64,000 nucleotides of DNA from an uncultured Bacteroides sp. (GCA_902492205.1 CABUKU010000009.1:40203-104202), one strand, 5' to 3'. Counted from the first letter of the stretch, positions 44,199 to 53,015 are shown. The notes: generated from the sequence alone by a model not told the origin. A program made the numbers and translations.

Positions 44199-44426
44199 TT
44201 AATAACTCTCTTTCTTACAATATTCTTTGATATGTTCTAAAGAGACACATTTATCCTCCCGCTTACCATCTAAATAATTCACCATTATCTCAAAAGGTTT
44301 CTTTGTAAACCGCACGATACCCAATACCTCGGCAAACCGTAACCGTAGGGGCTCACCAAAGACATCATACTCCTGAACCCAAACGCGATCGCCTACTTCC
44401 AATTCTACGTCTATTGATTTCATCAT
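44199..44426 (-). CDS. Small hypothetical protein
   Basis: 75 residues, soluble, beta-rich, perhaps SH3-like (VGDRVWVQEYDVFGEPLRLRFAEVLGIVRFTKKPFEIMVNY). Not recognised. It may start at the second ATG. It is the last gene of the fimbrial strand, 19 bp after the BACON protein, so it is probably on the same transcript, though nothing else ties it to fimbriae. Confidence 0.55.
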   Translation of the reverse strand: MMKSIDVELEVGDRVWVQEYDVFGEPLRLRFAEVLGIVRFTKKPFEIMVNYLDGKREDKCVSLEHIKEYCKKESY

Positions 44427-44445
44427 AATATTTTTTATTAAACAA

Positions 44446-47040
44446 CTACTTCAAGTTCACAGCAACAACAAGCTTTATCTCATCATTACCAGGACTTGTT
44501 ATCCTGATAATGGCGATATAAGAATCCCCGCTGGGAATAGAAGGCGTTTTAAGCGTAAATGAACCGGAACCGGTCCCGGTTATTGATTTTTCATTATTTG
44601 AAAAAAACAAATAAGGATAAAGTTTAAATGAAGCTGCTGCCGGATCAATGGCAGCCTTCCAAGTTGTGCCCGGTGCCGCAGTTACTGTTACAACTTTCGT
44701 CCAAGATTGACTGCCTCTTTCATTAATTGTCGTAGGGTTAATTGATGTTTTGATTGCCGGTTTTCCTCCTTGTGTCAAAGTCAGTGTAACAGGGCTCTGA
44801 CCGCTTCGTGTCAAGATAACGGTACCATCACGGGCGGTTGTCGATGTATTTTCAGTTATAGCAATATTTATCGCTGCAGTTCCGGTTCCCGATGCAGGAT
44901 TAAATGTCATCCAAGAAGAATTACTTGAAAGTGTCCACGGAATGCCTGCAGGACTTATCACGTCAAATGTTTTATTTTGGGCGGAATAATCTGCAGAGAT
45001 TGCTGTTGCAGATAAAGTAGAGGCAACTGCTCCCTCTTGATTGACAGTAATCAAAATGTCTTCCTGTCCTTGACGTTTCAAAGTGAAAGTAGTAGGACTG
45101 CGGGGGGCGGTATTCTCGTTGATAGCAACTGTTTCAAAAACCACCTTCTCTGCCGATGTGGTAGCTGTTCCTTGTGTTTGACTAATTTTCAGCCAATCGG
45201 GTACGGTTCCTTCCAAAGTCCACCGGAAGTCACTTTTTTCTCCTTCCGGATTGCTAATAGTCAGCGTTTTACTTGCTTTCGAATAAGGAAATAAGAAATT
45301 GGTTTCCGATACAATCATCGGTTCGGAAACAGCTTGGGTTACTTCCACCAACACAGGATCCTGACCTTCACGCTCCAAAGTAATAACTGCCGTGCGCACA
45401 GCAGTAGTATAATTAGGAGCCGCCTTTGCCATAACTACTTGTCCCGCAGTTCCGCTTGTTACCGGGCTACCGTTTTTATCTTCCAATGAAAGCCAATCAG
45501 CTTCCTTGCTTTTCGAAAGTGTCCACGAAGCATTAGCAGTATTGATAATAGTCAATCGATTCGTTTCACCCTCCATTGTAAATTGAGTGGAGTTTGCTTC
45601 AATAAGAGCCGCAGGAGCTTTTTCCTGTGTTACCACAATGCGGGTTACCCCCGACAATGCACGTTTAATTACCACTTCCGCCTTTCGCTGCTTAAGTGAA
45701 GAATTAGCTTCGGTTATCTTTATCTGAACGGTGGCATCCTCTTTCCCATAGAGCTTGCTCACTCCCTCCGTATCTCCCTCCTTACACACTTTCAGCCAAT
45801 CGGCGGGAGGTTCTTTCCCTGCACGGGTAGTAACGGTAGCATCTGTAATTTCGGGACCTACCTCCACAATCCACTGGTCTGCTTTTTCGGGATTTGTTAT
45901 TTTTACCGTTTGCGTTCCTCCCGCTTCATTGCCTTTAGTGATTCCGAGTGTGGCATTTCCCTTTCCTATCTGCTCAGCATCACCGGTAGCAGACGGTACA
46001 ATGGTAACAGTTAAATCCTCCGGGAGTTTGGTTTCGCCCCCCACTTCCCATTCCACAACTTCGGGCTCGGCAATTTCTACGGGTTTAAGGTTCAATAACT
46101 GCTGCAAATCCATTTTTATTTTATAATTATAAATGCGGTTGTGTTCCCATGTTATCATAGGAATTTTAATTACAGTAACCTTATCTGTTTCATTATTGGA
46201 AGCATTTCCGGCTGCTTCTGCCCGAATGTCGTAAGTAATTTCAAGAGTTGCCGTTTCGGTATTTGCTATCTCTTGCGGCAGCAGCATAAAAAGATTGTCA
46301 TCTGCATTTAAAAGAGTTTCAGTGTCAGTTAAGGGAATAGCAAGAGTACCTGTGGAAGCAACGTACCCGGCAGCCGCATCTTTAATTCCCTGTCCGCTCC
46401 ATGGGGATGTTTCGGCATCGGCAGTATTCAAATTCAAATTTCCTACATCACCAATACCCTTTAACTCCACTTTTTTAATGGTAGCCGTGTAATACCCCGA
46501 GTAATCTTGGTCGGTAGCAGCAGAAATTCTAATCTGTGACAAAGCATGCCTAAATGTCATCACCACTTTCTTTCCTTCCGTCCACTCAAGGTCTTTACTG
46601 CCTGTCTCGGGTATGGAATAAAGCAAATCTACTTGATCGGATGCATTTGCTGTTGTGGTAATACCTATAATTTGTTCATCGGCAAAAATATAGTCTCCGT
46701 CATACGGACTATAAGCAAAGAAAGTATGCTTTGTGCCCTCTTCCCAATATTTAGTGGGAGAATAAGTCCATGTTCCACTCTCTCTGGATACCTTCACATT
46801 ATCCATGAATTTTGTTTTTGCAATTCCATCCTTCCACGGTTCTGCACCATGTGTATAGGCAATCACTCCAAAATTGTCTCCATCGGCAAAAGCTGTTTGG
46901 GGAATGGCTCTGGTAGTCCCTTTGCCCACAAAGGTTTCAAAGGAAAGGGCTTTAAATTCCGACTGACCGATTTCTTCTTCCGTGACACAGCCCGACAATA
47001 CCGCCATCAGGCTCATGCCAATAAATAGATTCGTTTTCAT
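44446..47040 (-). CDS. Fimbrillin family protein with BACON-like repeats
   Basis: 864 residues. Lipoprotein signal (lipobox LSGC). The first ~330 residues are a fimbrillin-like/Mfa-like domain (VKVSRESGTWTYSPTKYWEEGTKHTFFAYSPYDG; SALSQIRISA region), the fold of major fimbrial subunits that polymerise after R/Rgp-type cleavage. From about 400 to 780 come several BACON-like repeats of 75-90 residues with the W(T/K)L and ITLxxxGQxPVxxxVTQ signatures (EREGQDPVLVEVTQ; RQGQEDILITVNQ; RSGQSPVTLTLTQ). BACON domains are thought to bind mucin or glycans. The long form suggests a tip adhesin or anchor subunit (inference). Confidence 0.83.
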   Translation of the reverse strand: MKTNLFIGMSLMAVLSGCVTEEEIGQSEFKALSFETFVGKGTTRAIPQTAFADGDNFGVIAYTHGAEPWKDGIAKTKFMDNVKVSRESGTWTYSPTKYWEEGTKHTFFAYSPYDGDYIFADEQIIGITTTANASDQVDLLYSIPETGSKDLEWTEGKKVVMTFRHALSQIRISAATDQDYSGYYTATIKKVELKGIGDVGNLNLNTADAETSPWSGQGIKDAAAGYVASTGTLAIPLTDTETLLNADDNLFMLLPQEIANTETATLEITYDIRAEAAGNASNNETDKVTVIKIPMITWEHNRIYNYKIKMDLQQLLNLKPVEIAEPEVVEWEVGGETKLPEDLTVTIVPSATGDAEQIGKGNATLGITKGNEAGGTQTVKITNPEKADQWIVEVGPEITDATVTTRAGKEPPADWLKVCKEGDTEGVSKLYGKEDATVQIKITEANSSLKQRKAEVVIKRALSGVTRIVVTQEKAPAALIEANSTQFTMEGETNRLTIINTANASWTLSKSKEADWLSLEDKNGSPVTSGTAGQVVMAKAAPNYTTAVRTAVITLEREGQDPVLVEVTQAVSEPMIVSETNFLFPYSKASKTLTISNPEGEKSDFRWTLEGTVPDWLKISQTQGTATTSAEKVVFETVAINENTAPRSPTTFTLKRQGQEDILITVNQEGAVASTLSATAISADYSAQNKTFDVISPAGIPWTLSSNSSWMTFNPASGTGTAAINIAITENTSTTARDGTVILTRSGQSPVTLTLTQGGKPAIKTSINPTTINERGSQSWTKVVTVTAAPGTTWKAAIDPAAASFKLYPYLFFSNNEKSITGTGSGSFTLKTPSIPSGDSYIAIIRITSPGNDEIKLVVAVNLK

Positions 47041-47129
47041 ATATAGTTTTTATTAATTTTCTTTGCACTGCAATGGCAGTAGTGACTATAAGGGGACATT
47101 CAACCCCTTACAGCCTGTATAAACAAATC

Positions 47130-48224
47130 TTAAGGTTTTGTTTGAGTCGGAGTTTCTTCATTAACGGCGGTATCCCACGATTCAATAGTAGGTTCTCCAA
47201 ATTCAACAGGCATCAATCCCAATACCTGTGGCATGTCGATACCAAACTTATAAGTATAAATTTTATTGGGTGACCAAGTTTGTGCAGCAGTTGTGATAAA
47301 ATATGCTTCAGCTGTTTGGTCAGCACCATCCTTATCCTTATACCCCAAACTAATAGTGAATTTCACCTTACCCGTAGTTGTTTGAGGCATCAACATCAAC
47401 ACATCATCCGTTTTATGATTTACAGCTACATATTCAGGAGTTGTTGAAGCAGCCTCCAGCGCCACAGCAACATCAGGCTCTACTTTATAGCTATTAGCCG
47501 TTCCCGTAGCTGCTGACACGTATGCAATATCTGCATTAGTATCAGTTCTACCCACTACATCAATCTCTCCTGTTGTAGCTAAGGTAGAAGCAATTTCGTC
47601 ATTATCTTTCGACATGTTTTGAATCAAAATATGTTTAACCGTAACATCAGTTGCTTTTGTCGCATCATCGTTTGTTAGTTTTACTTCATATTTTATTTGA
47701 GAAAGAGCGTGGCGGAATGCAAATACCTGTGGGGTTGTTGTACCCGTGCTCTCTAACCAAACCTCATTTTTCTTCGCATCCGCTACCATGAAGTCCACTT
47801 GGTCCTCAACCAAATCTTGAACGGTATAGGTTATTTTCCCTTCGTTGAAAGTAACGCCTGCCTTTACCGCCGGGGCACAAGCAAAGAAAGTATGTGCATT
47901 GTTATCTTTCCAATAAGCCATGGGAGAATAAGACCACTTTGCATCAGCACCTTTGGTTATTTCCGCACCCGCCAAATTGGGAAGTGCTGCTGCTGAAGCA
48001 TCCCAAGTAGATCCCATCTGGCTTGTCCCATAAAATCCCCATACTTGCATTGTAGCACCGGTCCCAAATGAAGTTCCGGTCACAGGTACTCCTCTTGTGC
48101 TTGTCTTACCTACATACGTTTCAAATCCGATAGCTCTGCCTGCTGAAATATCAACGACTTCGCTTTGTGAGCAGCCTGTAAAAACTGCGATTGCCATTAC
48201 TGCAATCATCATAATCTTTTTCAT
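47130..48224 (-). CDS. Fimbrillin family protein (fimbrial subunit)
   Basis: 364 residues. Lipoprotein signal (VFTGCS) followed by the same fimbrillin-like fold as the larger neighbour: AIGFETYVGKTSTRG, WSYSPMAYWKDNNAHTFFACAP, QVFAFRHALSQIKY and the C-terminal SPNKIYTYKFGIDMPQVLGLMPVEF. The shared motifs FETxVGKxxTRG and (A)HTFFA show that the two genes arose from a common ancestor. Likely a stalk or minor subunit of a type V-like fimbria. Third gene of the operon. Confidence 0.85.
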   Translation of the reverse strand: MKKIMMIAVMAIAVFTGCSQSEVVDISAGRAIGFETYVGKTSTRGVPVTGTSFGTGATMQVWGFYGTSQMGSTWDASAAALPNLAGAEITKGADAKWSYSPMAYWKDNNAHTFFACAPAVKAGVTFNEGKITYTVQDLVEDQVDFMVADAKKNEVWLESTGTTTPQVFAFRHALSQIKYEVKLTNDDATKATDVTVKHILIQNMSKDNDEIASTLATTGEIDVVGRTDTNADIAYVSAATGTANSYKVEPDVAVALEAASTTPEYVAVNHKTDDVLMLMPQTTTGKVKFTISLGYKDKDGADQTAEAYFITTAAQTWSPNKIYTYKFGIDMPQVLGLMPVEFGEPTIESWDTAVNEETPTQTKP

Positions 48225-48368
48225 ATTACTGTTATTTGTGAATTAAATAAAAATTTGTGTCACTTTATTGTTATGAAGGGAGTGACTTCCTCCTTGTTCC
48301 TGTGAGAATGATTACTGTTTTTCATCATTTTCTCTCTTTCATTTTACTTGCAGTATTCTGTCTGATTT

Positions 48369-49388
48369 TTATTTGCTGTTATTTAAGATGATTTCAGTTT
48401 CTTCGCCCCAATCGCTGAGATTGGCATCAAACCCTCCGCCCGGCTTATCCGGTATCTCCACTTCGGGAAGTTTCACCTCTTCTACAACGATGGGTATTAC
48501 AATTTCCGGCTCAATGGCATCAAAGTCTATCTGTTCCGATATTTCAAATTCATAATTTACAACGGAATTATCTCTCATTACAAACTCCAACTGCACAATG
48601 TGCTGCACTTGCTCTTCTTCGGAAATATTGTCCGATGAGCGAACCAACCCGAAAACATTGATGGCTTTGCTCAGAAAAGTATCGCTTGTTTTCTCCATAT
48701 CGAAGATGGCAGTTCCCGTTTCATCCGTGCACTCCCCCGTTGCCAACGATATGCCTTGCGCCACTCCCGACAGTGATGCCCGGCAGGAAGATGCTCCCTC
48801 AAGCCCTTGTACTTTCACTGTGAGCGTCACAAGCAACACCCGGCTGCGGGGATAGGCATAAATAGTATCAGACACAGTTTTGCCATATGTTTTCACCGTT
48901 TCCAACGAACAGTATGTGGCAAAAAAGCGGTCGGGCTCCGTAATCAGCTTTTCACTGCGAGTCATGCTGTTTGCTCTCGATGTTGCAGGATAGTAGATAT
49001 TTTTATTGGTTGTAGCCCTCGTTGAATAAGGAGTGCGTGTCCGTTCTGTCAAATAAGCTTCCGCCGTATGGATGTTGTCCATTCCGCGCAATTGTATCAT
49101 TTGGGTATCACTGTTGAAAAGCAGAAAGTCATAAGTGTCATCCTGCACCATGATATCGCCCCCGTAAGTATCTCTATAATAAGTATAATCGGAGCCTGAT
49201 TGCTTTTCCTTTCGAAACATGGAAATGCGCACACCTTCGGGCAGCGAAGCCTGCAATTCCTCCGGTATGGAATCCCACACTACCTTTACATGGAGGTTTT
49301 CATGCGGATGTTCGTAACACAAATCATTGCGGTCACAACCGGATAGCAATATCAAGCATGTGGTTAATATACTCATAACTATTCTCAT
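48369..49388 (-). CDS. DUF5119 domain lipoprotein of the fimbrial operon
   Basis: 339 residues with lipobox LLSGC. The DUF5119 signature (LHVKVVWDSIPEELQASLPEGVRISMF ... YDFLLFNSDTQMIQLRGM) is found in Bacteroides fimbrial operons, usually just before fimbrillin genes. Probably an outer-membrane anchor or assembly subunit (inference). Its start overlaps the DUF3575 stop by one base. Confidence 0.8.
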   Translation of the reverse strand: MRIVMSILTTCLILLSGCDRNDLCYEHPHENLHVKVVWDSIPEELQASLPEGVRISMFRKEKQSGSDYTYYRDTYGGDIMVQDDTYDFLLFNSDTQMIQLRGMDNIHTAEAYLTERTRTPYSTRATTNKNIYYPATSRANSMTRSEKLITEPDRFFATYCSLETVKTYGKTVSDTIYAYPRSRVLLVTLTVKVQGLEGASSCRASLSGVAQGISLATGECTDETGTAIFDMEKTSDTFLSKAINVFGLVRSSDNISEEEQVQHIVQLEFVMRDNSVVNYEFEISEQIDFDAIEPEIVIPIVVEEVKLPEVEIPDKPGGGFDANLSDWGEETEIILNNSK

Positions 49389-50440
49389 TACATTCCTATT
49401 CTTGACCTCCGTTTAAACAGGTTAACCGGCAAAACCAAAGAAACTTTGGCCTTGGTGGGACCGAAATAAGAATATCGCTGTGTCTTTTCATAAACATAAC
49501 ATCCCCTATCCCAATGATACTGCCTGTATTCCGTCATCATATACCCCGCTCCCAACGAAAGTTCCATACGCAATTTCCTATTTACAGGAAACATGTAACC
49601 GTAAGATAATCCCCCGGCAATAAAAAATTCACCTTGAATCCCGTAAGTGGGTTTTGCCATAAACTCATACAGTCCTGTACCAAGATAAAACCCGCCAAAG
49701 TGTCCCCGAAAATTTTCTTTTGAAGCAAACCAATACCTTACTTCCGGGCTTAGTGCCGCTATACGGTAATATTTATGCTTACTCCGGTTGCTCCACCACA
49801 CATATTGATAATCAATATTCACCGACCAACGCTTTTTAAGATAAAGTTCTGTTTCGACATTGAACATCAAAGCCGCCCAATACAGCAAATTGGTTTTAAA
49901 TGCGAAACGGCAGTATTTTTTTTCTTCCTTACACTCGGACAGAACATTATCACACGGCAACTGAAACGGCTGCACAGGCACAGGGTATTCGGACTTGGGT
50001 AAAGGAAATGCCGGCTTGTCCTGTACGAATGTAACGGTATCCGTTCCGGGTACAAATATCCATACTGTTACCCAATCTCCCTTTTCCGCACTGTTACGGG
50101 TGATGAAACATTCCTCCTTCAATCCCTTACGGACAATCAATTCGGATTTCACACGATTGGAACGTAACTTGGCAATGGCAAGATTTGCTTTCCGGGTGGG
50201 AAGCGAATTACAAAAACCCGATACATGCAAAGGCATACTCTTGTTCAGAATAGCATCTTTATTCAGTTCCACAAAATTCAAAAGAGTTTCTATTTGTGAA
50301 TCGTTATCCTTAAATCCTGCCCAGAAAAAGTCTTTCCGAAGACGAAAACGAAAAGTAGAAATACTATCAGTTCTCTCTTGTGCAACAAGAGGAAGTATTT
50401 GCATTACAAACAGAGATAATATAATGGATGCCTTCAGCAT
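49388..50440 (-). CDS. DUF3575 domain outer-membrane protein of the fimbrial operon
   Basis: 350 residues with a signal peptide. The N-terminal half (about 50-120) resembles an OmpA-like peptidoglycan-binding region (SNRVKSELIVRKGLKEECF). The C-terminal half (about 180-350) is the DUF3575 beta-barrel-like domain (FAFKTNLLYWAALMFNVETELYLKKRWSVNIDYQYVWWS). These proteins head fimbrial gene clusters in Bacteroidales and may help anchor or export subunits. First gene of the operon, about 45 bp downstream of the invertible segment. Confidence 0.83.
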   Translation of the reverse strand: MLKASIILSLFVMQILPLVAQERTDSISTFRFRLRKDFFWAGFKDNDSQIETLLNFVELNKDAILNKSMPLHVSGFCNSLPTRKANLAIAKLRSNRVKSELIVRKGLKEECFITRNSAEKGDWVTVWIFVPGTDTVTFVQDKPAFPLPKSEYPVPVQPFQLPCDNVLSECKEEKKYCRFAFKTNLLYWAALMFNVETELYLKKRWSVNIDYQYVWWSNRSKHKYYRIAALSPEVRYWFASKENFRGHFGGFYLGTGLYEFMAKPTYGIQGEFFIAGGLSYGYMFPVNRKLRMELSLGAGYMMTEYRQYHWDRGCYVYEKTQRYSYFGPTKAKVSLVLPVNLFKRRSRIGM

Positions 50441-50483
50441 AAATTCAGATTAACAAATTCTTTATTATCAAAACCACCTTGTC

Positions 50484-50805
50484 GTTACTTACCAAGTAAC
50501 ACCCAACTACTATTCAATGCAAATCGAAAAAGTGTTCTCAATTTGCATTGTTTGGGAAAATAAAGGACTTTTCAATACGATAAAGGACAATAAGAGGCTA
50601 TTCCACTTTTATAAATTAAAGCGGACAAACCATTTCATGCACTTGTCAAAACTGAAATACAGGATAATATGTTATCAGAGTAATATTTATTGTGTCGTTC
50701 AGTGAAAATTTAAGATATAATTCAATATTTATTAATATTTATTTGTATTTCTAATAAAAACACAGCATATTTGTAGACAAAACGAGCCATTACTTGGTAA
50801 GTAAT
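50484..50805. mobile_element. Invertible promoter segment (phase switch) upstream of the fimbrial operon
   Basis: Inverted sites GTTACTTACCAAGTAAC (50484-50500) and ATTACTTGGTAAGTAAT (50789-50805) share a 15-bp core. Each site is also a 7-bp inverted repeat around an asymmetric ACC/GGT centre, the layout of a tyrosine-recombinase crossover site. The 288-bp interior contains no gene but has a promoter (TTTG 50742-50745, 20 nt, CATATTTG 50766-50773) reading right, away from the operon. Inverting the segment would place its -7 box at about 50516-50523 reading left, about 70 nt before the DUF3575 ATG. No leftward promoter was found inside the present orientation. Confidence 0.8.
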
Positions 50806-50824
50806 TCTTTCCTAAGGCTATGTT

Positions 50825-51814
50825 TTACAATGTATTGCGCACCACCTTATCTCCCCATTTACATTTTCTAACAGAGGAAATCAGTTTGCGATTTGCTTTA
50901 TCTACAAATTCATTATCGAAAGGTTTAAGATAAATTTCCGTCACGCGAAGAGCAGAATGTCCCAACGACTGGCAGATAAGCCCCACGGACATTCCCATAT
51001 GGAAAGCCAGCGTTGCCCATGTGTGCCGGGCAGTATAAGAACTCACCCTGATACCGGGCAACAATATTCGCATCAGCTTTCCCAATGACTTATTGAAGTG
51101 ACGCAAAGCATTCTGATAGTATTTGTATAATTGCCATTCGCCCCGTAATTGCGCATCCAATATCGGGAAAAGATAAACGGACTGTGGATCTTTATCCTTA
51201 AAATTCCGGATTAACAGCATAGCTTCTTTAGGAATGTTCACTGTCATTCGTTTGCCCGTTTTATGACGTCGATACACTATTTTACCGCCCTGCATGTCTT
51301 TTTTACGCAAGTGTGCAAGATCAATAAAAGGCATTCCACGAAACAGAAACATCAACATAAAATAGGCAAATATATTTTTATGTTTTTCAGACAACATGGA
51401 AATATCCGCATACATCAGCCGATTCATCTGCGATTCAGTCAATGCCCTTTTAGTTTGAGACTCGACCTTAGTGTACACGTCATCAAATAGTTTGGGATTA
51501 TATCCCGGAGTGCCGCGCAGCATCCAACGATTGTAAACGGCTTGCAATGTACGCATATATGTGGAAACCGTATTCAAACTCAATCCACGTTGCATCAATA
51601 ACCAGCTTTCATATTCCTTTAACCGACCGGGAGTAAACACTTTTTGCATAATCACCTCTCCGCCACCCGAAAACTTTATAAAAGAACGTAACGTACTGCT
51701 ATAAGTATGCGCTGCCGGATATTTTCTGTCCCTCTTTAAGTCTTCAATCACTCTCGTCATGTAAAGTGACAATTCTATCACTACTACATCTTTCTCTAGT
51801 TCTTTTTTTCTCAT
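50825..51814 (-). CDS. Tyrosine-type site-specific recombinase, probable fimbrial invertase
   Basis: 329 residues: N-terminal SAM-like core-binding domain (about 15-115) and catalytic domain. Catalytic elements seen: Arg in FLFRGMPFIDLAHLRK, Lys in HKTGKRMTVNIP, RHTW in SYTARHTWATLAFHMGM, GHS, and the tyrosine in VTEIYLKPF. The first His of the HxxR motif is Tyr here, as I recall from related Bacteroides proteins. Its stop is 20 bp from the right inverted site, so it is the natural candidate for flipping the segment, as Tsr enzymes do for neighbouring invertible promoters in Bacteroides. Confidence 0.88.
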   Translation of the reverse strand: MRKKELEKDVVVIELSLYMTRVIEDLKRDRKYPAAHTYSSTLRSFIKFSGGGEVIMQKVFTPGRLKEYESWLLMQRGLSLNTVSTYMRTLQAVYNRWMLRGTPGYNPKLFDDVYTKVESQTKRALTESQMNRLMYADISMLSEKHKNIFAYFMLMFLFRGMPFIDLAHLRKKDMQGGKIVYRRHKTGKRMTVNIPKEAMLLIRNFKDKDPQSVYLFPILDAQLRGEWQLYKYYQNALRHFNKSLGKLMRILLPGIRVSSYTARHTWATLAFHMGMSVGLICQSLGHSALRVTEIYLKPFDNEFVDKANRKLISSVRKCKWGDKVVRNTL

Positions 51815-51942
51815 AATTTCTTATTTATTAATCACACGTATATAAATATATGTGCCATTCTAAAACAGGTCATCTTCCTTAAAGTTTGAAATATAAACCT
51901 AATTTTACTTATCTTTGCAAACACATAAAGCTGTGTAGGAGC

Positions 51943-52590
51943 ATGAAAAACAGAATACACATTAAAAATATCAGTGAATTATTTTTTTTGCGGCAATCCG
52001 ATAATGAAACCAACAACGGAGTGAACTGCATCACAGTTGATTATCAAACCATCTCAACTCAATTTTCATCTGCCATATATCCGGATGCTTTCATATCTAT
52101 TTTGGTTTTATCGGGAGAAGTGATATACCGCAGGGTAAAGTATGGAGTGAGGCTGTATAACACTCCGGTAATCAGACTCAACCGTTCCAATGCCGCCACA
52201 TTATGTAAAAGGAATATCCGTTATTGACAAAACACTGAACAATACCCGCCACTTCTATTATAAAGAAAAGGTACTGAATAATATTTTCAATTTCTATCTC
52301 GACCTGAGCGACATCATAGAACGGAAGAACACAATGTAGAGTTTTATGCCTCCAAACTAAGCATGTCGCCGCATTATCTGACATTGATAGTGAAGCATGT
52401 AACAGGGCAAAGTGCTTCCGACTTCATCTTCGAGATGCTGTACAGCGAAGCCCGAAACCTGCTGACTCACTCCAAACTTTCCATACAGGAGATTGCAAGC
52501 AAACTAAACTTCTCCGATCAATCTTCATTCGGTAAGTTCTTTAAAAGAAAAGCCGATGTTTCCCCTATTGATTTCCGCCGAGAGGCCTGA
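51943..52590 (+). pseudogene. Decayed AraC-family regulator
   Basis: Three pieces of one regulator are seen in shifting frames. A first piece (51943-52227) starts MKNRIHIKNISELFFLRQ and covers part of the N-terminal sensor. A second (about 52211-52336), in another frame, encodes DKTLNNTRHFYYKEKVLNN and stops at TAG. A third (about 52333-52590), back in the first frame, encodes the AraC helix-turn-helix (SIQEIASKLNFSDQSSFGKFFKRK). The locus spans only 216 codons, against about 290-300 for the family, so internal deletions are also likely. Not functional as one protein. Confidence 0.75.
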
Positions 52591-52614
52591 AGAAAGATGC
52601 CGTACTTGTAATCA

Positions 52615-52702
52615 CTTGACAATTGTCACGCACTCACTTGACAGTTGTCGAGCGAACACTTGACAGTTGTCGCGCATACACTCGACAATTGTCGAGTGGT
52701 TT
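52615..52702. repeat. Array of four 22-bp palindromic units (array 3)
   Basis: Units start at 52615, 52637, 52659 and 52681 (exact 22-bp period). Their 16-bp palindromic cores are CTTGACAATTGTCACG, CTTGACAGTTGTCGAG, CTTGACAGTTGTCGCG and CTCGACAATTGTCGAG; the last is perfect. Variable 6-bp linkers follow. It begins 25 bp after the AraC remnant. Confidence 0.9.
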
Positions 52703-52750
52703 ATCGCAAAGCACGAATCAACCTGTCATTGCCATTTAACGGACAGAAAA

Positions 52751-52873
52751 TTGCCGTAATTTGGCAAAAGGGTGACGGCAAACCGGGAAAGTGACGGCAA
52801 CTTAAAAGTTACAGTCATACTCCAAACGACTTATGGCAAGCAGTTACATTAAATCGGTGACGGGTGACGGTAA
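52751..52873. repeat. GTGACGG-containing short repeats
   Basis: The decamer GTGACGGCAA occurs at 52772-52781 and 52791-52800, and GTGACGG recurs twice more near 52857-52870. A hairpin TTGCC...GGCAA lies at about 52751-52767. The copies are irregularly spaced and no gene is present. Confidence 0.4.
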
Positions 52874-52949
52874 CTTTTTAAACTTTTAATTTTATAGAAG
52901 CATACTACTCTTTATAGAAACTATTTGCCTAAAAAAACAGCTCATAAAG

Positions 52950-52980
52950 TTTGTTTATTCAAAACTCTTCCATATATTTG
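52950..52980 (+). promoter_or_regulatory. Promoter of the TetR-efflux operon
   Basis: TTTG (52950-52953), 19 nt, TATATTTG (52973-52980): both boxes exact and with ideal spacing. Confidence 0.7.
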
Positions 52981-52985
52981 CAGCA

Positions 52986-53001
52986 TTAACAAGATTGTTA
53001 A
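52986..53001. promoter_or_regulatory. TetR operator candidate 1
   Basis: TTAACAA-GA-TTGTTAA, two perfect 7-bp arms, over the predicted transcription start. It differs from operator 2 at 53652-53667 in only the two central bases. Confidence 0.7.
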
Positions 53002-53015
53002 ACATTAAAGATAAC

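Noticed and set aside
50517..50705. Small reading frame inside the invertible segment
   Set aside because: 62 codons of low-complexity composition with no start context; the segment is explained by promoter and site sequences.
52363..52590. Complete short AraC-type gene
   Set aside because: It is only the DNA-binding part of a regulator whose N-terminal part lies upstream in a broken frame.
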